A stretch of 64,000 nucleotides of DNA, from contig CM057476.1 in the NCBI GenBank assembly GCA_030035585.1, positions 16,724,501 to 16,788,500 on the forward strand, in the 5' to 3' direction. Position numbers and translations under genes: made by a program. Shown here piece after piece: positions 53,301 through 64,000 of this stretch; within the stretch, counting starts at the first letter, position 1; each line of letters begins with the position of its first letter. Below the pieces are notes generated by a model that ran no database searches, had not been told where the DNA came from, and worked only from the letters and a program-made list of their open reading frames with translations. This DNA comes from Dugong dugon. Its lineage: Eukaryota; Chordata; Mammalia; Sirenia; Dugongidae.

Positions 53301-54124
53301 AGACTTCTAATAGCGTTTCATGTCCTGAGCAAGCCACCAGCAGCAATGTTTTCCCTCTGACACATGGACACCCATTCTCCCAAACCGAGGAAAGAATGTC
53401 ATGTAGAATTTGGATGGAGGAGAGGAAAAGAATCACCTTTATTTCCTTTGGTTGGTTTTAGAAACGTGCCCAGAACGTGACTAAAAATTGTTAACAGCAG
53501 TAGAAAGTCACAGTGTTCACAGTGACAGCAGCGGATGTTTACCAAGACTTGCAAGGGCAGAATGCCATCAGAGGTCTGAGGATATCCAGCTCTACAAAAG
53601 CAGAATCTGAGCCAGAGGATTTAGATAGAAAAATGAAGCCCAGAAAAGTCAGAGCATTTGTTTGGGTTTGTTTCTCTCTAGTGACTGTTTGCTCTGATGG
53701 GAGTTTTAGTCTGGTGTCAGTAGGGTGCTGGTAAATGTTTAATAGCCAGCTCTCCTTGGAAAAAAAGCCATGATTTGTAGCAATGCCAATTCCCGTGGTG
53801 TAAATTCTTCCACCATGGCCAACTGCAAGCTACCAACAAGATGTCAATGAACTTGGAGCTGGGAAGAGATGCACAAAATTGGTTTTTGCGAGTCAGTATG
53901 AGCTGGCTCCAGCACACCACTGGCTGGGATTCATTACAAAAATTCATATACATATTTATGCATTTGTGGAGGGGTAGTGGTTAAGCTCCCAAGAAAAAGC
54001 TGGAAAGCATTTCTTTAGTTAGCAAGGAGGGTAGAGGGATGTTTTCTCTTAAATCCTTAATCCCTATTTATGTTCTTTCACCTTTATGCCTTAGTGCAGA
54101 TATCCCCCAATCTTCAAAGGCATT
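53301..54124. other. Unassigned sequence
   Basis: No repeat or exon recognised. Confidence 0.35.
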
Positions 54125-54385
54125 TTTTAAAGCCAGAGGGATCAGAGTGCTTAAGACCAAGGACTTTGACATCAGACGGACCTGGATGAATCCAGGAACT
54201 GCCACTTAAACAGTTGTGTGACCTTGGGCAAGTCACTTAATATATCTGGCCTCTGTTTCTTCATCTATCAAATTGGTTCCTGCCTCGCAAGAGTTAGTGT
54301 AAACATTAAGCAGGATAAAGTAAGTAGAGCATTTAGCTCAATGTCTGGGAAGACAATTAGTGTTCATTAAATGATAGCTACTAAT
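54125..54385 (+). repeat. MIR
   Basis: 'gactttgacatcagacggac', 'gtgaccttgggcaagtcact' and 'ctctgtttcttcatctatca' in MIR order. Confidence 0.9.
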
Positions 54386-55852
54386 GAAAAAGATTCCCAT
54401 TTAAAGGAGCAATTAGCTCTATGGTTATCAATGCCACTGAAAGGAAAAAAAAAATTCTGAGCAGAATTACCAACAGATGAGATAGATAGATCCATGTTTA
54501 CTAGTGGAATGGACAAACATATACACATACAGAGAAAAAAAGGCACACAAGGTCATCCAAAATGTGGCTGCAAAGATAAATAAGCCTGGAAATGATCCTA
54601 AGGGGGAAATACCAAATCTCCAGGTCTCCTGACTGTGCTTCCCTGAGTTTGCACCATCAAGCAGCCAGTGTATCTTACTAGTAAAGCATTTTGAGACATA
54701 AACCCTGGGCTCCAACACCCACCATACATTTCCCAAAAGGAAATATCCATCCCTGGGGACCTGTACATCCCAAAGGCTTCACTTCTATTAGCCACAGTGA
54801 CGGCTACAGACTTGATCCCTCCCCCTAATGGATTTTTATAGCAAGAACGTGAGGCTGGTTCAATACCTCAACGTGGGCTTCTTACGGACAGCAAATTTTC
54901 ACTAACTGGCAGCGAGTGAGCCGCAAACAGAAGGGTGATCTTTGTTGCTTGTAGGAAGACTCCATATTTGGATGGATTTAATGGATGGTTGGGTGAGTGG
55001 ACACATGACAGACTTTCGGAGGGTTACTATGGGCTGCAGCTGAGTCTCTGCTTTATTTGAGAAACAAAAACTTCCCAATTTCATCATATGGCAATTCAAA
55101 CACATTATCATTTGCCAATATCCTCATGAATTCTACTGCTACCAGAAGCACTTATTTGAACTGATGAGACTATTGGTCCACAGCAGAAGTAGAGACTGAG
55201 CTTTCATTAATGAACGTGCTCATTACTCTTCTCTGAGAGATACATTCCTCTGTGCAGGAAAAGTAAGAAGTAATTTTACACGTAAAGGCCCACAAGTCTT
55301 TACCCAAACCCTTGGGACCAGCTGTGCTTCAGAATCTGATTCTGTTGCATTTTAGCAAGGAAATATGGGGCATATGGCATACACTACATAACACTCCCAG
55401 GGGGCTTGAGGTGGCTCCCCTGTCATCAAACACAGTATTTCTACAGAGAAAGAAATGAGTATTTACCCAAAGTACATAATAAAGGTAAACAAAAATCATA
55501 GTCTCCCATCAATCCAGGTCACAATTTGCTGCCAAATAAGTGATTCAATTTTTTCAGCGTTCAAGACGCTTTAGATTTTGGAATTAGATAAAGGGTTGTG
55601 AAGCAGTATTGGTATTATTCTTACTAGATATTAACTTTCTAAGGACCACCTAGAAGGACTAACTAGAAATGAGTGGACCTTTCCAGAGAAGCAGACACCA
55701 TAAGGTGTGTTGTGGAGCACAGCTAGCTGTAATACTGCCTCCCCCGTTCCTCCACCAGCTTCCCTAGTCCCAGTGGAAAGGAACGGGATAGACCCCTGAC
55801 CAAAGAGGGGAGAAAAGAGTTAGCAACTTAACCCCTCCCCTCAGCAGCCATC
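54386..55852. other. Unassigned, apparently single-copy sequence
   Basis: 1.5 kb without a recognisable repeat. No convincing exon was found on either strand. Confidence 0.4.
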
Positions 55853-56246
55853 ATCCATCTGTCAGTGTGTTCTACTGTGGTGACTTGCGTGTTGCTATGA
55901 TGTCAGAAGCTATGCCACCGGTATTTCAAATACCAGCAGGGTCACCCATGGTGGACAGGTATCAGTGGAGCTTCCGGACTAAGATAAATTAGGAAGAAAG
56001 GCCTGGCGATATACTTCTGAAAACTAGCCAATGAAAACCCTATAGATCACAACAGAATACTGTCCAATATAGTGCTGAACCTGAGTCCCCAAGGTTAGAA
56101 GACCCTCAAAATACCCAGTGGTCACAACGGACTTCAGCGTTAACAACAATGGTGAGGATGATGCTGCACCGGGTAATGTTTAGATCTGTTGTACACGGGG
56201 TTGCCATGAGTCAGAGCAGACTCCATGGCAACTAACAACAACAACC
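55853..56246 (+). mobile_element. Non-autonomous RTE element
   Basis: The 5' part 'gcgtgttgctatgatgtcag' and 'agcttccggactaagataaa' match the second half of the RTE 5' region (18975-19200). The 3' part has 'ggttgccatgagtcagagca' and ACAACAACAA. The coding part is deleted. Confidence 0.9.
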
Positions 56247-56594
56247 CCCAGGCAGGATACAGCACACATCAGATGGGAAGAAGGTGGGAAGAGGTGTTCC
56301 CTCTGCTTGAGTCTCCCTAACCATGGCTCTTCCCCAGTGCTACATGAGCAGCACAGTCTGTCTTCCTGCCCCACCGTCCTAGAGAGGCACCACTGGACTC
56401 GCTCTTAATTGGAGGACCAAGTAGCTGTAATCGTGACTTATTAAGAGAGTCCAGATGTTCAAGGGTTGGGCTACCCAAGCACAAAGAACCCATCCCTTCC
56501 TTAAAAAACCGCATACAGCTAAAGGCAACCACAAAAAGGACACGGGCACCTAAATTCAACTACTGTGCTGTAAAGATACTAGCAGCCATTTGAG
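56247..56594. other. Unassigned sequence
   Basis: No repeat recognised. Confidence 0.35.
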
Positions 56595-57739
56595 TTTTTT
56601 TTTTTTTTTTTTTTTTTTTTTAACTTTTCTTCCCCATACAAAAATTTATACATACTTTGTTATGTGACCCTAATTGCTCTCCCCATACTGGGACAGCACA
56701 CTCCTCCTTTCCACCCGATTCCCCATGTCCATTCAACCAGCTCCTAACCCTCTCTGCCTTCCCATCCCACCTGCGGACAGAAGCTGCCTGTTTAGTCTCC
56801 TGTATCTGCTTGAGCCAAGAGGCACACTCCTCACGACTATCACTTTATGTCCCACAGTCCAGTCCAATCCCTGCCTGAAGAGTTGACCTCGGAAATTGTT
56901 TTACTTCTGGGCTGACAGAGAGTCCAGGGGCCATGCTTTCCGGGGTTCCTCCAGTCTTAGTCAGACCATTAAGTCTGGTCTTCTTACTAGAATTTGAGTT
57001 CTGCACCTAACCTTTCTCTTGCTCCATCCAGGACTCCCTGTTTTGTTCACTGTCAGGGTGGTCATTGGTGGTAGCCGGGCACCATCTAGTTCTTCTGGTC
57101 TCAGGTTGATGAAGTCTCTGGTTTATGTGGCCCTTTCTGTCTCTTGGGCTACTACTTTCCTTGTGTCTCTGGTGTTCTTCATTCTTTACTCCAGGTGGTT
57201 GGGACCAACTGATGCATCTTAGAAGACCACTTGCAAGATTTTAAGACCCCATATGCCACTCACTAAAGTAGAATGCAGAACATTTTCTTAATAAGCTTTG
57301 CTATGCCAATTGACTTAGATGTCACCTGAAAGCACAGTCCCCAAACCCCTACCCCTGCTACTCCGTCCCTCAAAGTGTTTGATTGTACTCAGGAAACTTC
57401 TTAGCTTTGGTTTAGTCCAGTTGTGCTGACTTCCTCTGTAGTGTGTGCTGTTCTTCCTTTCACCTAAGATAATTCTTATCTACTGTCTAGTTTGTAAAAA
57501 ACCCTCATCCTCCCTACCCATCCCCTCGTAACCATCAGGAATGTTTTCTTCTGTGTTTAAACCTTTTCTTGAGTTTTTGTAATAGTGGTCTTATACAATA
57601 TTTGTCCTTCTGTGACTGAGTAAATTCACTCAGCATAATGCCCTCCAGATTCCTCTATGTTATAACGTTTCACGGCTTCATCGTTGTATTTATAATTGTG
57701 AAGTATTCCATTATGTAAATATACCATAATTTGTGTATT

Positions 57740-60700
57740 CATTTGTCTGTTGATGGGCACCTACGTTATTTCCATCTTTTTGCTATTGTGAACAGTGTTG
57801 CAATGAACATGGCTGTGCATATATCTATTCGTGTGATGGCTCTTATTTCTCTAGGATATATTCCAAGGAGCAGGATAGCTGGATCGTATGGTACTTCTAT
57901 TTCTAGCTTTTTAAGGAAGCGCCAAATCGATTTCCAAAGTGATTGTACCATTTTACATTCCCACCAACGGTGTATAAGTGTTCCAGTCTCTCCACAACCT
58001 CTCCAGCATTTATTATTTTGTGGTTTTTGGATTAATGCTAGCCTTGTTGGGGTGGGATGATATCTCATTGTAGTTTTGATCTGCATTTCTCTAATGGCTA
58101 ATGATTCTGAGCATTTCTTCATATGTCTGTTAGCTGCCTAAATACCTTCTTCGAAGAAGTGCCTGTTCATATCCTTTGCCCATTTTTTAATTGGGTTATT
58201 TGTCTTTTTGTTGTTGAGGTTTTGCAGTACCTTGCAGATTTTACAGATTGGACGCTGATCGGATTTGTTGTAGTCAAAAATTTTTTCCCAGTCTGTACGT
58301 TGTCTTTTGACTCTTTTGATGAAGTCTTTTGATGAGCATAATTGTTTGATTTTTAGGAGCTCCCATTTATCTAGTCTCTCTTCTGGTACTTGTGCATTCT
58401 TACTATTGGTTCATATTGTGTTTATGCCATCTATTAGGGCTCCTAGCATTGTCCCTATTTTTTCTTCCATGATCTTTATCGTTTTCGATTTTATATTTAA
58501 GTCTTTGATCCATTTTGAGTTAGTTTTTGTGCATGGTGTGAGGTATGAGTCTTGTTTCAGTTTTTTACAGGTGGATATCCAGTTATGCCAGCACCATTTG
58601 TTAAAGAGACTGTCTTTTCCCCAATTAATGGACTTTGGGCCGTTGTCAAATATCAGCTGCTCACAGGTGGATGAATTTATGTCTGGATTCTCAATTCTGT
58701 TCCATTGGTCTATGTATCTCTTGTTGTACCAGAACCAGGCTGTTTTGACTACTGTGGCGGTATAATAGGTTCTAAAATCAGGTACTGTGAGGCCTCCTGC
58801 TTTGTTCTTCTTCTTGAGTAATGCTTTACTTATTTGGGGCCTCTTCCCTTTCCATATGAATTTGGTGATTTGTTTCTCTATCTCATTGAAAAATGCTGGT
58901 GGAATATGGATCGGGACTGCATTGTATCTGTAGATTGCTTTGGGTAGAATTGACATTTTCACAATGTGAGTCTACCTATCCATGAGCAAGGTATCATTTT
59001 CCACTTATGCAGGTCTCTTTTGGTTTCTTGCTGTAGTGTCTTGCAGTGTTCATGGCATAGGTCTTTTACATCTCCAGTTAGAGTTATTCCTAAGTATTTT
59101 ATCTTCTTGGGGGCTATTATAAATGGTATTCACTTGGTGACTTCCTTTTCAAGGTTCTCTTTGTTGGTGTAAAGGAATCCAACTGATTTTTGTATGTTTA
59201 TCTTGTATCCTGAAACTTTGCTGAAATCTTGTATTAGTTCCAGCAGTTGTCTTGTGGATTCTTTGGGGTTTTCTGTGTATAAGATCATATCATTTGCAAA
59301 TAGAGATGCTTCGATTTCTTCCCTACGAATTTGGATACCATTTATTTCTTTTCCTAGCCTAAGTGCTCTGGCTAGGAACTCCAGCACAATGTTGAATAAG
59401 AGTCATGTTAAAGGACATCCTTGTCTGGTTCCCATTCTCAAGGGGAATGTTTTCAAAGTCTCTCCATTTAGGATGATGTTGGCTGTTGGCTTTGTATAAA
59501 TGCCCTTAATTATATTGTGGAATTTCCCTTCTATTCCTATTTTGCTGAGAGTTTTTATCATGAATGGGTGTTGGACTTTGTCAAATGCCTTTTCTGCATC
59601 GACTGATAAGATCATGTGGTTCTTGTCTTTTGTTTTATTTATATGACGGATTACATTGATTGTTTTTCTAATGTTGAACTATCCCTGCATAGCTGGTATA
59701 AATCCCACTTGATCATGGTGAATTATTTTTTTGAGATGTTACTGAATTCTATAGGCTAGAATTTTGTTGAGGATTTTTATGTCAGTGTTCACGAGGGATA
59801 CTGGTCTGTACTTTTCTTTTTTTGTGGTGTCTTTACCTGGTTTTGGTATCAGGGTTATGCAGGCTTCATAGAATGACTCTGGGAGTATTCCATCCTTTTC
59901 TATGCTCTGAAATACCTTTAGTAGTAGTGGTGTTAACTCTTCTCTGAAAGTTTGGTAGAATTCTCCAGTGAAGCCATCCAGGCCAGGGCTTTTTTTTTTT
60001 TTTTTTTGGTTGGGAGTTTTTAAATTACCTTTTCAATCTCTTCTTTTGTTATGGGTTTATTTAGTTGGTCTACCTCTGTTTGTGTTAGTTTAGGGAGGTA
60101 GTGAGTTTCTAGAAATTTGTCCATTTCCTCTAAGTTTTCAAATTTATTAGAGTACAACTTTTCATAGTATTCTGTTATGCTTCTTTTAATTTCAGTTGGG
60201 TCTGTTGTGATGTCACCCATCTCATTTTATTATACAGGTTATCTGCTCCCTCTCCTATTTTTCTTTTCTCAGTTTGACAATGGTTTATCAATTTTGTTGA
60301 TCTTTTCAAAGAACCAGCTTTTGGTCTTGTTAACTCTTTCAATTGTTTTTCTATTCTCTATTTCATTTAATTCTGCTCTAATTCTTCTTATTTCCTTTCT
60401 TCTGGTGCCTGAGGGCTTATTTTGCTGCCCTCTTTCTACTTGTTCCAGTTGTAGCGTTAATGTTTTGATTATGGCCCTTTCTTCTTTCTGGATGTGTGCA
60501 TTTATTGGTATAAACTGACCTCTGCTTTTGCTGTGTCTCAAAGGTTCTGGGAGGATGCATTTTCATTCTCGTTTGAGTCTATGAATTTTATTTCATCCTT
60601 AATTTTTTCTATAACCCAGTAGTTTTTCAGCAAGGTGTTGTTCAGTTTCCACGTGTTTGATTTTTTTTCCTTGCTTTATCTGTTGCTGATTTCTACTTTT

Positions 60701-61400
60701 ATGGCTTTATGCTCAGAAAGATGCTTTGCAATATTTCGATGCTTTGGAATTTGTGAAGGCTTGCTTTATGGCCTAATATGTGGTCTATTATGGAGAATGT
60801 TCCATGTGCATTGGAAAAGAAAGTATAGCTGGCTGCTGTTGCATGCAGGGTTCGGTATATGTCTATGAGATTGAGTTGGTTGACTGTAGCATTTAGCTCT
60901 TCTGTGTCTTTGCTGAACTTCTTTCTGGATATTCTGTCCTTCACCAAAAGTGGTGCGTTGAAGTCTCCTACTACTATTGTGGAGCTGTCTCTCTCTCTTT
61001 TCAGTGCTGTTAGAGCTTGTTTTATGTATTTTGGAGCCCTGTCATTGGGTGTGTAAATATTTATTATAGTTATGTTCTCCTGGTGTACTGACCCTTTAAT
61101 CATTATATAATGTCCTTCCTTATCCTTCGTGGTGGATTTTACTTTAAAGTCTATTTTATCAGAGATTAATACTGTCACTCCGGCTCTTTTTTGAGTATTG
61201 TTTGCTTGATATATATTTTCTCCATCCTTTGAGTTTTAGTTTGTCTTTAATTCTAAGGTGTGTCTCTTATAGGCAGCATATAGACAAATCGTGTTTTTTA
61301 ATCCAATGTACCACTCTATATCTCTTTATTGGCACATTTAGTCCATTTACATTCAGCGTAATTATTGATAGGTATGAGTTTAGTGCTGTCAATTCAACGT
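57740..61400 (-). pseudogene. L1 ORF2, broken, in the antisense L1
   Basis: Read on the minus strand. The endonuclease starts near 61400 (LSIITLNVNGLN) and includes VVGDFNAPLLVKDR (60699-61178 frame). RT pieces are [14 protein letters not shown] and [11 protein letters not shown] (59403-59615), then the catalytic box as [12 protein letters not shown] (59130-59387), where FADD is FAND. The connection piece [19 protein letters not shown] (58411-58962) and the Cys motif [18 protein letters not shown] (57766-58122) follow. Many frame breaks; inactive. Confidence 0.92.
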
Positions 61401-61840
61401 CTTTTTTTATGGGTTGTTTACAGTTTCTTTGTTCCACTTAATTTTCTGTGCTGAGTTGTTTTTCTTTATGTATTTTCTTTTCATCTTTTTCATTGTTGTT
61501 GATTTTGTGTTTGCTGAGTCTTTATATTTTGCCAGTTTTTTATTTTGACTCGTAGGATTGTTAGTTTCCTTTGTGGTTACCTTATTATTTACCCCTATTT
61601 TTCTAAGTTTATACCAGTCTTTTATTTCTTTATATTGCCTTGACTTCGTCTCCATATGAAAAATCTATGTCTACATTTTTTAAGTCCCTCTTTTCTCTTT
61701 TAACATTGTCATCTTTTACATATTGACATCTGTTTCCCTATTTTCAGTGTTTTAGCTTTGATTTACTTTTGTGACTTCCCTATCTGTGTTGACATCTGGT
61801 TGCTCTGTCCTGTGTTCTAGTCTTGGGTTGTTATCTGATG

Positions 61841-62827
61841 TTACTGGTTTTCTAACCAGAGGACTCCCTTTAGTATTTCTTGTAATTTTGGTTTAGTTTT
61901 TGCAAATTTCCTAAACTTCTGTTTATCTGGAAATGCCCTAATTTTGCCATCATATTTGAGAGACAGTTTTGCTGGATATATAATTCTCGGCTGGCAGTTT
62001 TTTCCCTTCAAGGCTTTATATATGTCATCCCATTGCCTTCTTGCCTGCATGGTTTCTGCTGAGTAGTCTGAGCTTATTGTTACTGACTCCCCTTTGTAGA
62101 TGACTTTTCGTTTATCCTAGCCGGTGTTAAAATTCTCTCTTTATCTTTGGTTTTGGCAAGTTTGATTATATATGTCTTGGTGACTTTCTTTGGGATCTAC
62201 CTTATGTGCAACTCAATGAGCATCTTGGATAGATATCTTGTCATCTTTCACGATATCAGGGAAGTTTTCTGCCAACAAATCTTCAACAATTCTATTTTCT
62301 GTTATCCTCCCCTGTTCTGGTACTCCAATCACTCATAGGTTATTCCTCTTGACAGAGTCCCACATAATTCTTAGGGTTTCTTCTTTTTTTTTTTAATCCT
62401 TTTATCAGATTTTTCCTCAAATAAGTTGGTGTCAAGTGCTTTATCTTCAGTCTCAATAATTCTGACTTCCACTGCCTCAATTCTGCTCCTATGACTTTCT
62501 ATTGAGTTGTCTAATCCTGAAATTTTATTGCTAATCTTCTGGATTTCTGATTGCTGTCTCTCTGTGGATTCTTGCAGCCTGCTAAATTTGTCATTATGCT
62601 CGTCTCTATTTAATTTCCTCAATTGCATATTCTACGTCTTGCTTAATTTCCTTCCTAATGTCTTGAAGAGTTCTGTATATTAATCTTTTATATTCTGCCT
62701 CTGGTAATTCCAAGAAACTTTCCTCCTCTGGAAAATTTCTAGATTCTTTATTCTGGGAGCTTGCTGAAGCCATCATGGATTGCCTCTTGATGTGATTTGA
62801 TATTGACTGTTGTCTCTGAGCCATCAA
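61841..62827 (-). pseudogene. L1 ORF1, broken, in the antisense L1
   Basis: Minus-strand pieces: MMAQRQQSISNHIKRQ start (62606-62827), coiled-coil part STERQQSEIQKISNKISGL (62371-62628), and C-terminal part MQARRQWDDIYKALKGKNCQ to ILKGVLW (61841-62050). The RRM between them is out of frame. Confidence 0.9.
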
Positions 62828-64000
62828 TAAATTATTTATTTATGTTTGCTTACTATGTCCTAGCTTCTTGTTTTATTTTGATATCCCCAAATAGGCTGCT
62901 CATGTGAGCTAGTTTGATTACTGGCACCTCTGAAGCTCTAATGTCCTCACCAGGTGGTTAGATCTCTTACTAGGTATGTGAACTAAGGAGTCAGCCCACT
63001 CCTCCTGTATGGATTCAGCTCTGGTGCCCAGGTAGATTGCCACCCAGTGTGTGGTTGTAGGCTCTCACTTACAGTCCTAGACAGGCATAGGCAATTGGTG
63101 TAGGCACAGGCATCTGGCTGCAGCCGGGGGACACACTCTAAGCAAGGCAGGGGCCTGCCGACTGCCCCCAAGTGTCCGGGAGGAAGGCTTGTCCCTGTTC
63201 CCTAGAGCGTGTAGGTGAGTGGGTTTTGTAGCCAGACTATGAGCACCTAATGCTGTTGGCTGTAAGGACTGGGGGGTACCTCTTATTCATGGGCCCCTAT
63301 CACAGGTGGCTAGGTGGCATGGGTGGAGTGACCAGTCCTCAGGCCCCTGATGTGGGCAGGTGAAAAACCCACTTAATGGGCAGAGAAGAGTCAAATGTTA
63401 AGAACATGCCACTTCACAGCTGAAACAGTTAAAGTTACACTTCCTGTATATACCCTGCTATACTGCAGTATGAGGGCCTACACTGTTGAGATGCGCCCAC
63501 ACAAGTCTGTGCAGGGGGAAGGGCACTCTAAGTCCATGGATCCCTTATTTCTGTGCCTAGGCAAAGGAGCTGTGTCTACCCTGGGTTCCTGGCTTAGGGG
63601 AGCCAGCAGTTTATTTTTACCCCTGCTGGTTAATTTGTTCACTCTGCAAGGCAGGGAGAATGGCTCTGGGCGTATGTCGGATCCTACTACTGGCCCAGGG
63701 GACTTGGAAAATGCTGACGCTGGTCCAGGACCCAGTGCAGAGCAGGGAGCGGGAAGGTAAATGGGAGAGAGGTTTTTCCCTAAGGGGGGTGTTTTTTGAT
63801 CCTCTTGGTAGGTCGTACGCTAGTTCTTATCTTTCGCCGATCCAGGGCTGCTTCTCACTGGTTCTGGGTGGCCGTGTAGACTCTCTGGCGCTGGGTCTCT
63901 CCCGGTGCGGAAAACCCACCTCCTGAGCACCGCTGCTTGCCTGCTTCACCACTCACCCCCGAGCTGATCAGGCCTGAAGCATTCAGGCCCCACCGGATCA

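Larger units (their letters stand above)
56595..64000 (-). mobile_element. Long L1, antisense, running off the window
   Basis: Starts with 27 T (poly-A in reverse), 3'UTR (56622 to about 57740), ORF2 (about 57740-61400), inter-ORF and ORF1 (61841-62827), then at least 1.17 kb of GC-richer 5'UTR (62828-64000) still going at the window edge. At least 7.4 kb long, so close to full length. Both ORFs are broken. Its 3'UTR subfamily resembles 42282-43253 more than 30985-32296. Confidence 0.95.

Noticed and set aside
50882-64000. Next exon of the CCDC60-like gene
   Set aside because: I looked for an acceptor followed by a frame continuing from the split Lys codon but found none I could defend; it may lie beyond the window or be missed by eye.

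Overview
This window is intronic and intergenic chromosomal DNA from a placental mammal, almost certainly an afrotherian of the elephant group (Paenungulata). The main evidence is the repeat content. There are about twenty-five copies of the tRNA-derived SINE typical of elephants and relatives (AfroSINE/PSINE type, in two main forms called here A and B). There are several copies of a BovB-like RTE LINE of the kind described from afrotherians, long lineage-specific L1 copies, and an MLT1-like LTR that landed inside one of the SINEs. No prokaryotic-style gene, tRNA, rRNA or CRISPR array is present.

The only host coding sequence I can support is three short exons on the + strand (34207-34377, 44673-44786, 50774-50881). 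They join in one frame, all through phase-2 introns, into about 130 residues: a Q/E/K-rich helical stretch followed by a Trp/His-rich segment. From memory this matches the middle of CCDC60 (coiled-coil domain-containing protein 60), a protein of poorly known function. The exons are firm; the name is tentative. The gene continues beyond the window on at least one side. Everything upstream of 34.2 kb would be a long intron or 5' flank, and everything after 50.9 kb an intron or 3' flank.

Layout: 0-13 kb holds RTE 3' ends, SINEs, MIRs, an old nested repeat (9.5-11.1 kb), a MaLR-type solo LTR inside a MIR (7.7-8.1 kb) and a largely repeat-free AT-rich stretch (11.4-13.0 kb) that may contain conserved non-coding DNA. 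13-18.5 kb has two L1 pieces, each inserted in a SINE. 18.7-22.7 kb is a nearly complete RTE with further RTE and SINE pieces behind it. 24 kb has a SINE split by an LTR. 25.05-32.3 kb is an almost full-length L1 in the same sense as the host gene, bounded by a perfect 13-bp target duplication. 33-51 kb is the exon-bearing region, with L2, MIR, hAT and SINE insertions in the introns and a 128-bp inverted repeat near 48 kb. 51-56.6 kb is mostly unassigned sequence with SINE, MIR and RTE fragments. 56.6-64 kb is a second long L1, antisense to the host gene, running off the window.

The most informative signals are the insertion records. The SINEs share their 3' end with the RTE LINE, which points to RTE machinery moving them. 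Several nested or tandem insertions with readable target duplications order the activity of A and B SINEs, L1 and LTR. One L1 lacks its 3' end yet sits between target-like repeats, and another carries two tails. All identifications are from reading alone; no database search was possible.
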